Origin: Paraburkholderia xenovorans LB400
GTDB lineage: Bacteria; Pseudomonadota; Gammaproteobacteria; Burkholderiales; Burkholderiaceae
Length of the DNA: 64,000 bases
NCBI RefSeq assembly: GCF_000013645.1
Contig: NC_007951.1
Coordinates: 3,534,001 to 3,598,000 of the forward strand
Direction of reading: 5' to 3'
The notes beneath the pieces were generated by a model, which did not search any database, was not told the origin of the DNA, and saw only the letters and a program-made list of their open reading frames with translations. Position 1 is the first letter of the stretch; each line of letters starts with the position of its first letter. Positions 1 through 9,450 of this stretch are shown piece by piece. The position numbers and the translations under genes are program-made.

Positions 1-505
1 CCTTGGGGAACACCCTGTTGCCGACCTGTCTATCCGACTGCGAGCCGCAGCGAAACGCATCCACGGGATGCGCGCGCAGACTCGCTCGCGAACTGCCGTT
101 GACGTTGCAAAGGGCGCGATGGGTCCATTGTGTGGACGGATCGGCTGGGAACGGGTCCCCGGGCCCTGCTTGCTACGCCAGTGGCGCGCGGCGGATGAAC
201 GGTATGGGAGAGGTAGGCGCTAGGGTGCGGGTTGATAAGCTCAAACCTTGAAATTATAGCGTGAAACTGCCCTTCCTTCCAAATCCGAGATGGCATGCGC
301 GCGTGGGAAGGCCTCGCTCAAAGTCGCTCAAAGCCCCGCTGCGACTGGCGCCGCTGGCGCTGGACTTCGTTTCCACTGGCTCGAATCGGGATAGCGCAAG
401 CCAGGCGGTAACGACCGCCCAGACAGCCTCGGCGGAGTGCTCGCGACCCGCGGAAACGACTCGCCAGGCGGCATCAGGACGGGCGCGAGACAGCTTCGCG
501 CAAGC
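1..505. other. intergenic, no gene recognised
   Basis: No reading frame here resembles a protein I recognise. The only clear signal is a leftward promoter-like sequence at 253-282. The left edge may hold the 5' part of a leftward transcript, possibly a non-coding RNA, that continues outside the window; I could not identify it. Confidence 0.4.
253..282 (-). promoter_or_regulatory. sigma70-type promoter reading left out of the window
   Basis: On the minus strand a -35 TTGGAA (277-282) and a perfect -10 TATAAT (253-258) are separated by 18 bp. The predicted start is near 245, and transcription runs towards position 1. No convincing start codon follows within the window, so the product is unknown. 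Confidence 0.5.
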
Positions 506-1747
506 TCAGGCACTTTGTTCCGCGTGGGCTTCGGCCGGCCGAACCAGCTTGCGGCCAGGCAAAACGTACCAGACCGCGCTCAACACCTGCAGCACGACCA
601 GAATGCCCCAGGCGCTCAAATGCGCGGCCGCCGGATAATGGCCACCGCTCGCGGGCCAATGCGACAGCACGGCACCCACGCCGATCTGGAAGCCGAAAAT
701 CAGCAGGAAGATCAGTAACGTGAGCGTGGTATTGACCCGGCCGATCATCTGCGCCGGGAAGTGCCGGGCCATTACCGCGTAGCTGAGAATGCCGGTGCCG
801 CCGAAAATCCCGTACGCCGCCCACAGAAGCGCCGCGGGCAGCGGCGCCTTGAACATGATCAGCAACTGCGTCACAACGAACAGCGCCATACCGACGCCGC
901 AAAACGCATAGAGCGAGATGCCGCGCCGCTCGAGACTGCGCGCCGCCGCGCCGAAACTCACGCAACCGGCCATCATCGCGAAGCCGAGAACCGAGACGAG
1001 CGCCGCGGCTTCGCGCGGCTCGAAACCCTGCACGTCACGCAGCCACGCACCGACCCAGAGCGACTGCATCGCATAGAAGACGCCTTGCGTGACGACCGAG
1101 AACGACGCGATCTTCCAGAACGCCGCGCTGCGCAAGATATGCAGCGTGCCTTTGAACTGCGCGCCGAGACCGGCCTGGTGATGCGTTTCCTTCGTGTCCG
1201 GCGCGAGCGTCCATTGCGCCAGCGCGACCAGCACGGTCAGCAAGCCCAACCCGACGCAGACGGTCCGCCAGCTCGCGAACGTCAACACCCACGTCAGCGG
1301 CGAGCCGACCATCACGCCGCCGAAGCCGCCGATCGCCATCACCAGTCCGTTCATCAGCGGCAGGCGCGCCGGCGCGAAATGCTGGGCCAATGCCTTGAAC
1401 GCAGCGCCAAGACAGACAGAGACGCCGATGCCGATCAGCAGGCGCCCCACCATCATCATGCCGACGCCTTGCGCGGCGCCGAACACCCAGATGCCGAGCG
1501 CGGCAAACAGCAGCGTGGCGGCCGTGACCCGGCGCGTGCCGAAGTGATCGAGCAGCACACCGGCCGGAATCTGCGCACCCGCGAAGCCGAGAAAGTAGAG
1601 ACTGGTGAGGAGCCCCAGATCCGCAGCCGAGAGGCCGAGATCATGGGTAATGAACGGCGCGAAGCCAAGGTTGACGCCACGGAACACGTAGGAAACGAAA
1701 TAACCGGCGGAGAACAGCAGGAAGACACGCAACTGGGTCGACGACAT
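506..1747 (-). CDS. MFS transporter
   Basis: A 413-residue, very hydrophobic protein with about 12 predicted membrane segments, fitting a major facilitator superfamily permease of the inner membrane. The first segments (FSAGYFVSYVFRGVNLGF) and the loop LDHFGTRRV, an MFS motif A-like stretch between TM2 and TM3, support the family. The start was set at the Met of MSSTQLR (1747) because it directly precedes TM1; an in-frame upstream extension to 1840 would run into the terminator of mltD. The substrate cannot be read from the sequence. The gene looks monocistronic. Confidence 0.75.
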   Translation of the reverse strand: MSSTQLRVFLLFSAGYFVSYVFRGVNLGFAPFITHDLGLSAADLGLLTSLYFLGFAGAQIPAGVLLDHFGTRRVTAATLLFAALGIWVFGAAQGVGMMMVGRLLIGIGVSVCLGAAFKALAQHFAPARLPLMNGLVMAIGGFGGVMVGSPLTWVLTFASWRTVCVGLGLLTVLVALAQWTLAPDTKETHHQAGLGAQFKGTLHILRSAAFWKIASFSVVTQGVFYAMQSLWVGAWLRDVQGFEPREAAALVSVLGFAMMAGCVSFGAAARSLERRGISLYAFCGVGMALFVVTQLLIMFKAPLPAALLWAAYGIFGGTGILSYAVMARHFPAQMIGRVNTTLTLLIFLLIFGFQIGVGAVLSHWPASGGHYPAAAHLSAWGILVVLQVLSAVWYVLPGRKLVRPAEAHAEQSA

Positions 1748-1841
1748 GAGCTTTTGAATTGGGCGGCTGGCCGAATCGGTTTGACCAAAGCACGAAAGAT
1801 AAAGCAAAAGCGTCGGCTTTACCTGAAACGCTCTGCACAAT

Positions 1842-1872
1842 GAAAAACGCCGTCACCACAAGTGACGGCGTT
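1842..1872 (-). terminator. intrinsic terminator of mltD
   Basis: A perfect 11-bp inverted repeat (AACGCCGTCAC at 1846-1856 and GTGACGGCGTT at 1862-1872) with a 5-nt loop is followed, in minus-strand orientation, by a TTTTT tract. It lies just downstream of the mltD stop at 1959 and upstream of the MFS gene. Confidence 0.8.
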
Positions 1873-1958
1873 GGAAAAAGCACGGTGCGTGATCGGAGCG
1901 CGATTCATGCGCTGCCCCCGCAGCGCATGTGGTCACTACCGTGTGAGCCGCTGTTGGT

Positions 1959-3653
1959 CTACTTACCCTTCTTTGCGTTGGCCGCGGTTTTTGGGCGGCT
2001 CTCAGCCGCAGCCTTCGGCGCCTTGCTGGACGTGGAGCCCGATACCTTGGTCACCTTGCCCTTACTGGCGCTCGACGCTGCCGGCTTGCTGAGCTTGCCC
2101 ACCGGCTCGGAAACCTTCACCACGCCTGACCGGCCACGACCCTTGCGGTTATCGTAGCGCGAATTGCTTCTCGTGTCCGCGACACGGGTGCCGATCTTCT
2201 CGACGCCGCCGCCCTGCACGTCTGTCGCAATACGCTCGGGACCCGGCTCGCTCGGCATGGCCTTGCCGACCGGCACGTGCAGCACGATCACCTGGCCGCG
2301 CGACACGCTGTCCCGATGAGTGCGGTTCCATGCCTTCAACTGACCGATCGACACGCCGTAACGCACGGCAATGGCGGCCATGCTCTGATTGCGGCGCACA
2401 CGGATCAGCATCTTGCGGGTATCGGGGACGTCGGGCTCCATCGCCAGCACGGCGCTTTCAGCCACGTCGGCGCTGATGTCTTCGTCGTCGTCCGAACCGC
2501 GCGGCACCACGATCGTGGAGCCGGGTTTCAAACGCATGCCGACCGGAATCTTGTTCACTTCCATCAGCGTGTCGGCATCGACCCCGATCTTCTGCGCGAT
2601 CGCCGCCGGCGCCGCGCGCTCGGTGACCGTATAGGTGGTCCACGACGACAGGGAGCCGGAGTAGGTCTTCAGATTGCGTTCGAACGCGCTCGCGTTGTCG
2701 AACGGCAGCAGAATCTGCGGCTGCGTGGCGCCGAGAATCACCGGCTTTCTGAACGACGGGTTCAACGAGCGGAACTCGTCGGTGGAGAGATTCGCGAGCT
2801 TGGCCGCCATGTCCACGTCGATATCGTGCGAGGTGGTCACCGTCACGAAATACGGGTGGTTCGGAATGGACGGCAGCGTGAGCCCGTACATTTGCGGGTT
2901 CATCACGATGTTCTTCACCGCCTGCAGCTTGGGCACGTAGTTGCGCGTCTCGTTCGGCATGCGCAGGCTCAGGTAGTCGGTGGGCAGGCCCGCCGCCTCG
3001 TTGCGTGCGATCGCGCGCTGCACGTTGCCTTCGCCCCAGTTGTACGCCGCGAGCGCCAGTTGCCAGTCGCCGAACATGTCATGCAGACGCGACAGGTAGT
3101 CGAGCGCGGCGCTGGTGGACGCCAGCACGTCGCGGCGCTCGTCCTGCCACATATTCTGCTTGAGATTGTAGGTGCGGCCCGTGCCCGGCATGAACTGCCA
3201 CATGCCGGCCGCCTTCGCTACCGACAAAGCCTGCGGGCTGTACGCCGATTCGATGAATGGCAGCAACGCGAGCTCGGTCGGCATATGACGCGCTTCGAGC
3301 TCTTCGACGATGTGGTACAGGTACTTCTGCGAGCGCTCGGTCATGCGCTGCACGTAATCGGGACGCTGCGCGTACCAGTTGACCTGCATGTCGACGAGGT
3401 CGGTTTGCAGGTCCGGCATCTGGAAACCACGGCGAATACGGCCCCAAAGATCGGCGTCAGCACTCGTCAACTGCGAGACGGAGCCTTGGTCGACATTGAT
3501 CGTCTCTTTGGCGGTGGCGCTCTTGCGAAGGGCGTCAGCTACGGCTTGCTGACTGGCGGGGTTGGTTGAAGTGGAAAGGCTGCTCGTCGTTGGTCCCTGG
3601 CTCGCGCAGGCGGCGAGCGTCAGGACCAGCAACGCACTGAAGATAAATCGCAT
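1959..3653 (-). CDS. mltD: membrane-bound lytic murein transglycosylase D
   Basis: A 564-residue lipoprotein. Residues 1-16 are a lipoprotein signal peptide ending in LAAC, so the protein should be anchored in the outer membrane facing the periplasm. The SLT domain contains FIESAYSP (catalytic Glu about 135) and GMWQFMPGTGR. At least two LysM peptidoglycan-binding repeats follow (about 345-390 and 415-465), and the tail is Lys/Ser-rich and low-complexity. The enzyme cleaves glycan strands to 1,6-anhydromuropeptides. The start at 3653 gives the proper signal peptide; six further residues upstream (3671) are possible but less likely. The neighbouring gloB matches the order seen in E. coli. Confidence 0.93.
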   Translation of the reverse strand: MRFIFSALLVLTLAACASQGPTTSSLSTSTNPASQQAVADALRKSATAKETINVDQGSVSQLTSADADLWGRIRRGFQMPDLQTDLVDMQVNWYAQRPDYVQRMTERSQKYLYHIVEELEARHMPTELALLPFIESAYSPQALSVAKAAGMWQFMPGTGRTYNLKQNMWQDERRDVLASTSAALDYLSRLHDMFGDWQLALAAYNWGEGNVQRAIARNEAAGLPTDYLSLRMPNETRNYVPKLQAVKNIVMNPQMYGLTLPSIPNHPYFVTVTTSHDIDVDMAAKLANLSTDEFRSLNPSFRKPVILGATQPQILLPFDNASAFERNLKTYSGSLSSWTTYTVTERAAPAAIAQKIGVDADTLMEVNKIPVGMRLKPGSTIVVPRGSDDDEDISADVAESAVLAMEPDVPDTRKMLIRVRRNQSMAAIAVRYGVSIGQLKAWNRTHRDSVSRGQVIVLHVPVGKAMPSEPGPERIATDVQGGGVEKIGTRVADTRSNSRYDNRKGRGRSGVVKVSEPVGKLSKPAASSASKGKVTKVSGSTSSKAPKAAAESRPKTAANAKKGK

Positions 3654-3809
3654 GAACGTCTCGGCTTCCACAAGGGCTGGAATTTGCAGCCGATAGTACG
3701 AAACGGCAACGTTTACGTCAATCGGAAAATTACGAAAAAATCAAGTAAATCTTGGGCTTGGCGAATTTTCCCGATTCTTCGCGTGAGGAATACCCTCATC
3801 CGGACCGGG

Positions 3810-4601
3810 TCAACGGAAGCGGTTTTTCCATTCGCGCATCAACGTGAAGGCCGTCAATCGATCGGGCACCTTTTCGTGCAGCTGCTCCCGCAGGCTTGCC
3901 TGCACTGCCGGATTGCCGGCACGCAAAAACGGATTCACCGCGCGTTCGTGGGCGATCGTGGTGGGCAGCGTCGGCACGCCGCGCGCGCGCAATTCCCCTG
4001 CTTTATCCCGCCAGGCTTGCAGTTCGGCGTTGGCCGGCTCGCAGGCGAGCGCGAAGCGGATATTCGACAGCGTGTACTCGTGCGCGCAATGCACCTCGGT
4101 TGCGCCGGGCAGCGCGGCGAGCGCATCCAGCGAGGCGAGCATCTGCTTCGGCGTGCCTTCGAACAGCCGGCCGCAACCGCAGGCGAACAGCGTGTCGCCG
4201 CAAAATACGTGCGGCGTGCCGCGCGGGTCCGCCGCCTGAAAATAGGCAATGTGACCGCTCGTATGGCCGGGCACGTCGAGCACGCTCAATTCGAGCGCGG
4301 GGGCCGCGATCGACACGTGATCGCCATTTTTCAGGCGGTGCGTGAGATGCTCGATCGCTTCACCGGCGGGGCCGTAGACGGGCACCGCCTGGCCATTCAG
4401 CAGATCGGCCACCCCGCCGACGTGGTCTTGATGATGGTGCGTGAGTAAAATAGCGCTCAGCCGCCAACCCCGTTTCGCCAGATAAGCTTGCACGGGGGCG
4501 GCCTCACCCGGATCGACGACTACCGCAGAGTGTCCGTCGGAAACGACCCAGATGTAATTGTCATCAAACGCCGGGACCGGTACGTACTCGAGCGCATTCA
4601 T
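3810..4601 (-). CDS. gloB: hydroxyacylglutathione hydrolase (glyoxalase II)
   Basis: 263 residues, the usual length for glyoxalase II. The metallo-beta-lactamase metal-binding motif THHHQDH is at residues 54-60, with further ligands in PGHTSGH and the Cys/Gly-rich FCGDTLFACGCGR segment. The C-terminal part (AHEYTLSNIRFA, RAGNPAVQASLRE) is the glutathione-binding region of the family. It hydrolyses S-lactoylglutathione to lactate and glutathione in methylglyoxal detoxification. It is divergent from the methyltransferase gene at 4621, with only 19 bp between the two start codons. Confidence 0.95.
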   Translation of the reverse strand: MNALEYVPVPAFDDNYIWVVSDGHSAVVVDPGEAAPVQAYLAKRGWRLSAILLTHHHQDHVGGVADLLNGQAVPVYGPAGEAIEHLTHRLKNGDHVSIAAPALELSVLDVPGHTSGHIAYFQAADPRGTPHVFCGDTLFACGCGRLFEGTPKQMLASLDALAALPGATEVHCAHEYTLSNIRFALACEPANAELQAWRDKAGELRARGVPTLPTTIAHERAVNPFLRAGNPAVQASLREQLHEKVPDRLTAFTLMREWKNRFR

Positions 4602-4620
4602 AGGCGACGCATTCTCTGAT

Positions 4621-5490
4621 ATGACTGATCGAGCGATTATAGACTGGCCCGCCTGGACCGATTCGCCGCCTGGCCGCTACGTGCTCGAGTGGGAGCAGAC
4701 CCAGCTCGACCGCGTGGTGTCGGACGTGTTCGGTTACCATGCGCTGCAACTCGGCCTGCCGCAACTCGACGCCTTGCGCGAAAACCGCATGCCGTGCCGC
4801 GGGCTCGTGCTCGACGCCGCGAGCGGTGCGAGCGCGCCTTACGCATTTCCGCGCGGCGGCGCGGGGCACGCCGGCGGCAATGGCACCCGCAGCGGTTTGA
4901 ACAACGGCGCCGCACAGGGCGGGCTTGCCGGCCTGCCCGCGCCGGCCGGGCGCAGCGCCGTATGGTGCGACCTGCTGGACTTGCCGTTCGAAGCACAGAG
5001 CGTCGATCTGATCGTGATGCCGCATACGCTGGAATTCACGAGCGATCCTCACCGTCTGCTACGCGAGGCCGAGCGCGTGTTGATGCCCGAAGGCCAGTTG
5101 ATCATTCTCGGCTTCAATTCGCTCTCGTTATGGGGCGCTCGGCAATCGGTCGGCAAGATGACCGGCCGGCCTTTCGTGCCGGCGGCGGTCGACCTGATCG
5201 CCTTCACGCGCCTCAAAGACTGGATCAAACTGTTGGGCTTCGACCTTGAACGCGGGCGCTTCGGCTGCTATCGTCCGCCGCTCGGCAGTGAACAATGGCT
5301 GTCGCGCTACGGTTTCATGGAAGCCGCGGGCGACCGCTGGTGGCCGATTTTCGGCGCCACGTACATGATCAAGGCGATCAAGCGCGTGCGCGGCATGCGC
5401 CTCGTCGGCCCGCTGAAAGTGAAGAAACCCGTTCTCGCCGCGGGCCTCGCGCCCGCCGCCACACCGAATACACGCAACCACACTCAATGA
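4621..5490 (+). CDS. SAM-dependent methyltransferase (YafS-like position)
   Basis: 289 residues. A class I SAM-methyltransferase fold is suggested by [13 protein letters not shown] (weak motif I), [23 protein letters not shown] (acidic motif II to motif IV) and a methyltransferase-11-type stretch, [21 protein letters not shown] Gly/Ala-rich insertion (about 78-112) interrupts the N-terminal half. The start at 4621 was chosen because it gives [10 protein letters not shown]; the longer frame would overlap gloB. It overlaps rnhA by ATGA, so the two are probably translationally coupled. E. coli yafS holds the same place between gloB and rnhA. The substrate is unknown. Confidence 0.8.
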   Translation: MTDRAIIDWPAWTDSPPGRYVLEWEQTQLDRVVSDVFGYHALQLGLPQLDALRENRMPCRGLVLDAASGASAPYAFPRGGAGHAGGNGTRSGLNNGAAQGGLAGLPAPAGRSAVWCDLLDLPFEAQSVDLIVMPHTLEFTSDPHRLLREAERVLMPEGQLIILGFNSLSLWGARQSVGKMTGRPFVPAAVDLIAFTRLKDWIKLLGFDLERGRFGCYRPPLGSEQWLSRYGFMEAAGDRWWPIFGATYMIKAIKRVRGMRLVGPLKVKKPVLAAGLAPAATPNTRNHTQ

Positions 5491-5933
5491 CTTCCGATCT
5501 CATCGATATTTATACCGACGGCGCCTGCAAGGGCAACCCGGGCCCCGGCGGCTGGGGCGCGTTGCTGCGCTTCGGCGACCAGGAAAAAGAACTGTTCGGC
5601 GGCGAAGCCAATACCACCAACAATCGCATGGAACTGATGGGCGTGATCGCCGCGCTCGAAGCATTGAAGCGGCCCTGCAAGGCGGTCGTGCACACCGACT
5701 CGCAATACGTGCAGAAAGGCATCAGCGAGTGGATCCACGGCTGGAAAAAGAAAGGCTGGATCACCGCCGCGAAGCAGCCGGTGAAGAACGCCGACCTGTG
5801 GAAGCGGCTCGATGCGCTCGTCGCGCAACACGAGATCGAATGGCGCTGGGTACGCGGGCACAATGGGCACCCGGAAAATGAGCGTGCCGATCAACTGGCC
5901 AATCGCGGCGTGGCGTCGCTGGCGCAGCTCTGA
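5487..5933 (+). CDS. rnhA: ribonuclease HI
   Basis: 148 residues. It begins with the family signature [17 protein letters not shown] (catalytic Asp11). The catalytic Glu in NNRMELMG, Asp in HTDSQYV and the C-terminal NERADQLAN Asp complete the DEDD set. The basic protrusion ([12 protein letters not shown]) of E. coli RNase HI is present. It degrades RNA in RNA:DNA hybrids, such as R-loops and primers. The start ATG overlaps the stop of the methyltransferase gene. The rnhA-dnaQ adjacency is conserved in many proteobacteria. Confidence 0.97.
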   Translation: MTSDLIDIYTDGACKGNPGPGGWGALLRFGDQEKELFGGEANTTNNRMELMGVIAALEALKRPCKAVVHTDSQYVQKGISEWIHGWKKKGWITAAKQPVKNADLWKRLDALVAQHEIEWRWVRGHNGHPENERADQLANRGVASLAQL

Positions 5934-6011
5934 TTTCCGCTGCGCCGGCCGCCCCGGCTCACCGCGCGCGCCACTTTTTTGCTGCAAATTTCTGAGGCAG
6001 GCTAATCCGAC

Positions 6012-6746
6012 ATGCGTCAACTCATCCTCGATACCGAAACCACCGGCCTGAATGCCCGCACCGGCGACCGGATTCTCGAACTCGGCTGTGTCGAGCTGGT
6101 GAACCGCCGGCTCACCGGCAACAACCTGCACTTCTATATCAACCCGGAACGCGACAGCGATCCGGGCGCACTGGCCGTGCACGGCCTGACCACTGAATTC
6201 CTGAGCGACAAGCCGAAGTTCGGCGAGATCGCCGACCAGTTCCGCGACTTCATTCAGGGCGCGGACCTGATCATTCACAACGCGCCGTTCGACATCGGCT
6301 TTCTGGATGTCGAATTCGCGTTGCTGGGCTTGCCGCCGGTGAGTACCTACTGCGGCGAAATCATCGATACGCTGGCGCGCGCCAAGCAGATGTTCCCCGG
6401 CAAACGCAATTCACTCGACGCACTGTGCGATCGTTTCGGCATCAGCAACGCGCACCGCACGCTGCACGGCGCGCTGCTCGACTCGGAACTGCTCGCCGAA
6501 GTCTATCTGGCGATGACGCGCGGCCAGGAAAGCCTCGTCATCGACATGCTCGGCGAATCGCACGCCGGCGGCGATGCGCGCGCACCGCGTGTCGCAATCG
6601 ATTCGCTGGATCTGGTCGTCATCACCGCCAGCGACGACGAACTTGCCGCACACCAGGCGCTGCTCGACGGTCTCGACAAGGCGATCAAGGGCACAAGCGT
6701 GTGGCGCCTCGAACCGGCGCCGGCCGCGGATGAGCAGACCGCTTAA
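6012..6746 (+). CDS. dnaQ: DNA polymerase III epsilon subunit (3'-5' proofreading exonuclease)
   Basis: 244 residues. The DEDDh exonuclease motifs are visible: Exo I LILDTETTGL (Asp7, Glu9), Exo II IHNAPFDIGFLD, and Exo III HRTLHGALLDSELLAEVYL. The C-terminal part, about 60 residues, would bind the polymerase alpha subunit. It proofreads within the replicative polymerase core. It lies 78 bp downstream of rnhA and just upstream of tRNA-Val. Confidence 0.96.
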   Translation: MRQLILDTETTGLNARTGDRILELGCVELVNRRLTGNNLHFYINPERDSDPGALAVHGLTTEFLSDKPKFGEIADQFRDFIQGADLIIHNAPFDIGFLDVEFALLGLPPVSTYCGEIIDTLARAKQMFPGKRNSLDALCDRFGISNAHRTLHGALLDSELLAEVYLAMTRGQESLVIDMLGESHAGGDARAPRVAIDSLDLVVITASDDELAAHQALLDGLDKAIKGTSVWRLEPAPAADEQTA

Positions 6747-6753
6747 AAAGTGC

Positions 6754-6782
6754 TGGACGGGCACAAAAATCCCTGACATAAT
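6754..6782 (+). promoter_or_regulatory. probable promoter of tRNA-Val
   Basis: A -35-like TGGACG (6754-6759, 4/6 match) and a -10-like CATAAT (6777-6782, 5/6 match) are 17 bp apart. The predicted start is a few bases upstream of the mature tRNA 5' end at 6795. Confidence 0.45.
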
Positions 6783-6794
6783 TCGGCTCTCTTC

Positions 6795-6869
6795 GGGTGG
6801 TTAGCTCAGCGGTAGAGCACTGCCTTCACACGGCAGGGGTCACTGGTTCGATCCCAGTACTACCCACCA
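6795..6869 (+). tRNA. tRNA-Val(CAC)
   Basis: A 75-nt cloverleaf. The 7-bp acceptor stem (GGGTGGT with ACTACCC, one G-U) carries an encoded CCA. The D arm (AGCTCAGCGGTAGAGC) and T arm (CTGGTTCGATCCCAG) are typical. The anticodon stem CTGCC/GGCAG encloses loop TTCACAC, giving anticodon CAC, which reads valine GUG codons. Confidence 0.95.
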
Positions 6870-6897
6870 GAATTTTGGTGTGTCGATCACCGAAGAC

Positions 6898-6933
6898 AAA
6901 AGGGCTTACGTAGAAATGCGTAAGCCCTTTTTC
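6898..6933 (+). terminator. intrinsic terminator after tRNA-Val
   Basis: A 12-bp stem (AAAGGGCTTACG, 6899-6910, with CGTAAGCCCTTT, 6919-6930) with an 8-nt loop runs into a TTTTT tract. It is 29 nt downstream of the tRNA CCA. Confidence 0.85.
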
Positions 6934-7438
6934 ATTTGCTGTTGTGGCCTGTTGCGGCACGCCGAAAACCGTACGGAATGCCAGGTAGATTGCGGTTATC
7001 CGCCACGGAGCGCCCAGGCGTTCGCTTCGTTTCGGTTGATTCGCACCGACCAGTTCGATGCATCGTCATGCGCGCAGGCGTCGCGCTTTGTCGTCAATAC
7101 CGAATCTTCGTACGTTTGCGGGCGCCAAATACTGCTGATATAGTTGCTGCTCGGGCATTCGCCCCGTCCTTTTTCTTCACCTCATTCGACCACAGGGAGG
7201 CGCCACATGTTTGCAATGCGTATCGCCGCCCCTGGCATGGTCTCGCGAGCGTTGCCGCGACCTTAAGCCGTTCGGGTCGCCCATTCGCTGCACGCGGTTC
7301 AGCCTGAAAAGGCGCTCCGCGCAATTCCCAGACAGTCCGCAGTTCTATCGCCAAAGCATATCGGCGCGTTCTGACTGTCTCGTCCTTTCGCTTCTGACTG
7401 GAACCTCGGTGCGCTCATGCGCCACCGGGTCGTGGCAA
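6934..7438. other. intergenic, no gene recognised
   Basis: About 500 bp between the tRNA-Val terminator and the ABC exporter. Open frames here lack any recognisable protein sequence. The frame of the downstream exporter stays open back to 7211, but the translated extension is unlike a transporter N-terminus. Confidence 0.4.
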
Positions 7439-9316
7439 ATGACCAGAAAAAAACTCGACTTTCGCGGACAGGCCTTCAAGGACGTCCTCGGCTTTACCTT
7501 CCGTCACTGGGCGCAGCAGCCCTGGCGCATCGTCGTCATCACGGCGCTGGTGCTGCTCTCCGCATTGGCCGACGTGCTCACGCCGATGTTCGCGGGACAC
7601 CTCGTCGACGCCATCGCGTCCGGCGCGGCCAGCAACGCCGTTGCGTGGCGCGCGGCGGTGACGGCTTTCTGCGTGCTGGGCGCGCTCGGTCTCGGCGCCA
7701 CGCTGCTGCGGCAAGGCGTGTACTTCAACATCATCCGGCTCACGCTCAGGATGATGAGCGAAATCGCCGCGAACGCGTTTCATCGCGTGCAGCGTTTTTC
7801 GACCGACTGGCACGCCAACAGCTTCGCCGGTTCCACGGTGCGCAAGATCACGCGCGGCATGTGGGCGCTCGACCTGCTCAACGACACGCTGCTGATCGCG
7901 CTGTTCCCGTCGCTCGTCATGCTGGTCGGCGCCACGGTCCTGCTCGGCTGGCGCTGGCCGATGATGGGCGCGGTCGTCGGCATCGGCTCGCTGCTCTATA
8001 TCGCGGTGACGGCGGCTATGTCGCTCGGTTTCGTGGCGCCGGCCGCGCGGCTCGCGAATGCGTGGGACACGCGCATGGGCGGCGCGCTCGCCGACGCGGT
8101 CAGCTGCAACGGCGTGGTCAAGGCGTTCGGCGCGGAAGATCGCGAAGAGGCGCTGCTCGCGCGCGTGATCGGCAAGTGGCGGCACCGCACGCGCCGCACG
8201 TGGATGCGCGGCACGATCAACGGCGGCGTCCAGGGCGGCATGCTGGTAGCGATCCAGGCCGCGATTCTCGGCGCGGCGCTGCTGTTGTGGGCGCGCGGCG
8301 AAGCGAGCGTCGGCGACATCACGTTCGCGCTGACCATGTTCTTCATGCTGCAAGGCTATCTGCGCGACGTGGGCATGCATATCCGCAACCTGCAACGCTC
8401 GGTCAACGACATGGAGGAACTGGTGTCGCTGGAAAGCCAGCCGCTCGGTATCGAGGACCCGCCCGGCGCGGGCCCGATCGCGATCGGCAAAGGCGAGATC
8501 CGCTTCGAGCACGTCACCTTCCATTACGGAACGAACGGCCAGCCGCTCTACGACAACTTCTCCGTGCGCATTGCGCCGGGCGAACGCGTTGGACTGGTCG
8601 GGCATTCGGGTTCCGGGAAGACCACGTTCATCAAGCTGATCCAGCGGCTCTATGACATTTCGGAAGGCCGGATCACGATCGACGGTCAGGACATCGCCAA
8701 AGTGCGGCAGGCGTCGTTGCGCAGCCAGATCGCGATCGTTCAGCAGGAGCCGGTGCTGTTTCACCGCTCGCTCGCCGAGAACATCGCGTATGCGCGGCCC
8801 GGCGCGAGCCGCGCCGAGATCGAGCACGCCGCCAGGCTCGCGAGCGCGCACGATTTCATCGCCGCGCTGCCCAATGGCTACGACACGCTGGTCGGTGAAC
8901 GCGGCGTCAAACTGTCGGGCGGCGAACGCCAACGCGTGGCCATCGCGCGGGCGTTTCTCGCCGACGCGCCGATCCTGATTCTGGACGAAGCGACGTCGAG
9001 TCTCGACAGCGAAAGCGAAGTGCTGATCCAGCAGGCTATGGAACGGCTGATGATGGGCCGCACCACGCTGGTGGTCGCGCACCGTCTTTCCACCGTGCGT
9101 GCGCTGGACCGGTTACTGGTGCTGGATAAAGGCAAGGTGATCGAGGAAGGCAGCCACGAGGCGCTGATCAGACTCGAGAACGGCCTCTATCGCCGGTTGT
9201 TCGAGCGGCAGGCACTAGAGCTCATCAAGGGGCTGGGCGAGCCGGAATTCGCGCATCACACCTCACGGCCGGGCGCGAACCGCATGGACGATTCCAGCTT
9301 GCTGGTCGGGAAGTAA
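7439..9316 (+). CDS. ABC exporter, fused membrane and ATPase domains
   Basis: 625 residues. The N-terminal half (about 20-330) is a six-helix type I exporter membrane domain. The C-terminal nucleotide-binding domain has Walker A GHSGSGKTT, a Q-loop (IVQQEPVLF), signature LSGGERQRVAIARAF, Walker B ILILDEATSS and H-loop VAHRLST. It is a half-transporter, expected to dimerise in the inner membrane. The start ATG at 7439 (MTRKKLDF) was preferred over the open frame from 7211, although its ribosome binding site is weak. It resembles the second exporter at 12896 in layout. The substrate is unknown. Confidence 0.88.
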   Translation: MTRKKLDFRGQAFKDVLGFTFRHWAQQPWRIVVITALVLLSALADVLTPMFAGHLVDAIASGAASNAVAWRAAVTAFCVLGALGLGATLLRQGVYFNIIRLTLRMMSEIAANAFHRVQRFSTDWHANSFAGSTVRKITRGMWALDLLNDTLLIALFPSLVMLVGATVLLGWRWPMMGAVVGIGSLLYIAVTAAMSLGFVAPAARLANAWDTRMGGALADAVSCNGVVKAFGAEDREEALLARVIGKWRHRTRRTWMRGTINGGVQGGMLVAIQAAILGAALLLWARGEASVGDITFALTMFFMLQGYLRDVGMHIRNLQRSVNDMEELVSLESQPLGIEDPPGAGPIAIGKGEIRFEHVTFHYGTNGQPLYDNFSVRIAPGERVGLVGHSGSGKTTFIKLIQRLYDISEGRITIDGQDIAKVRQASLRSQIAIVQQEPVLFHRSLAENIAYARPGASRAEIEHAARLASAHDFIAALPNGYDTLVGERGVKLSGGERQRVAIARAFLADAPILILDEATSSLDSESEVLIQQAMERLMMGRTTLVVAHRLSTVRALDRLLVLDKGKVIEEGSHEALIRLENGLYRRLFERQALELIKGLGEPEFAHHTSRPGANRMDDSSLLVGK

Positions 9317-9450
9317 ATGACGCCGGGTGTGCGGGACGTCAGCTGGAAACCGCCGGTATGCGCCGGCGGCTTCCGGCGGCATTGCGCCGCTAACTTTTCA
9401 GGCGGTCGATAACGACGCGCGCGCCGTCCGAACGCCCGGGCACTCCCCCG

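Noticed and set aside
6880..7143. 87-codon plus-strand frame after tRNA-Val
   Set aside because: It runs straight through the tRNA terminator hairpin and resembles no protein.
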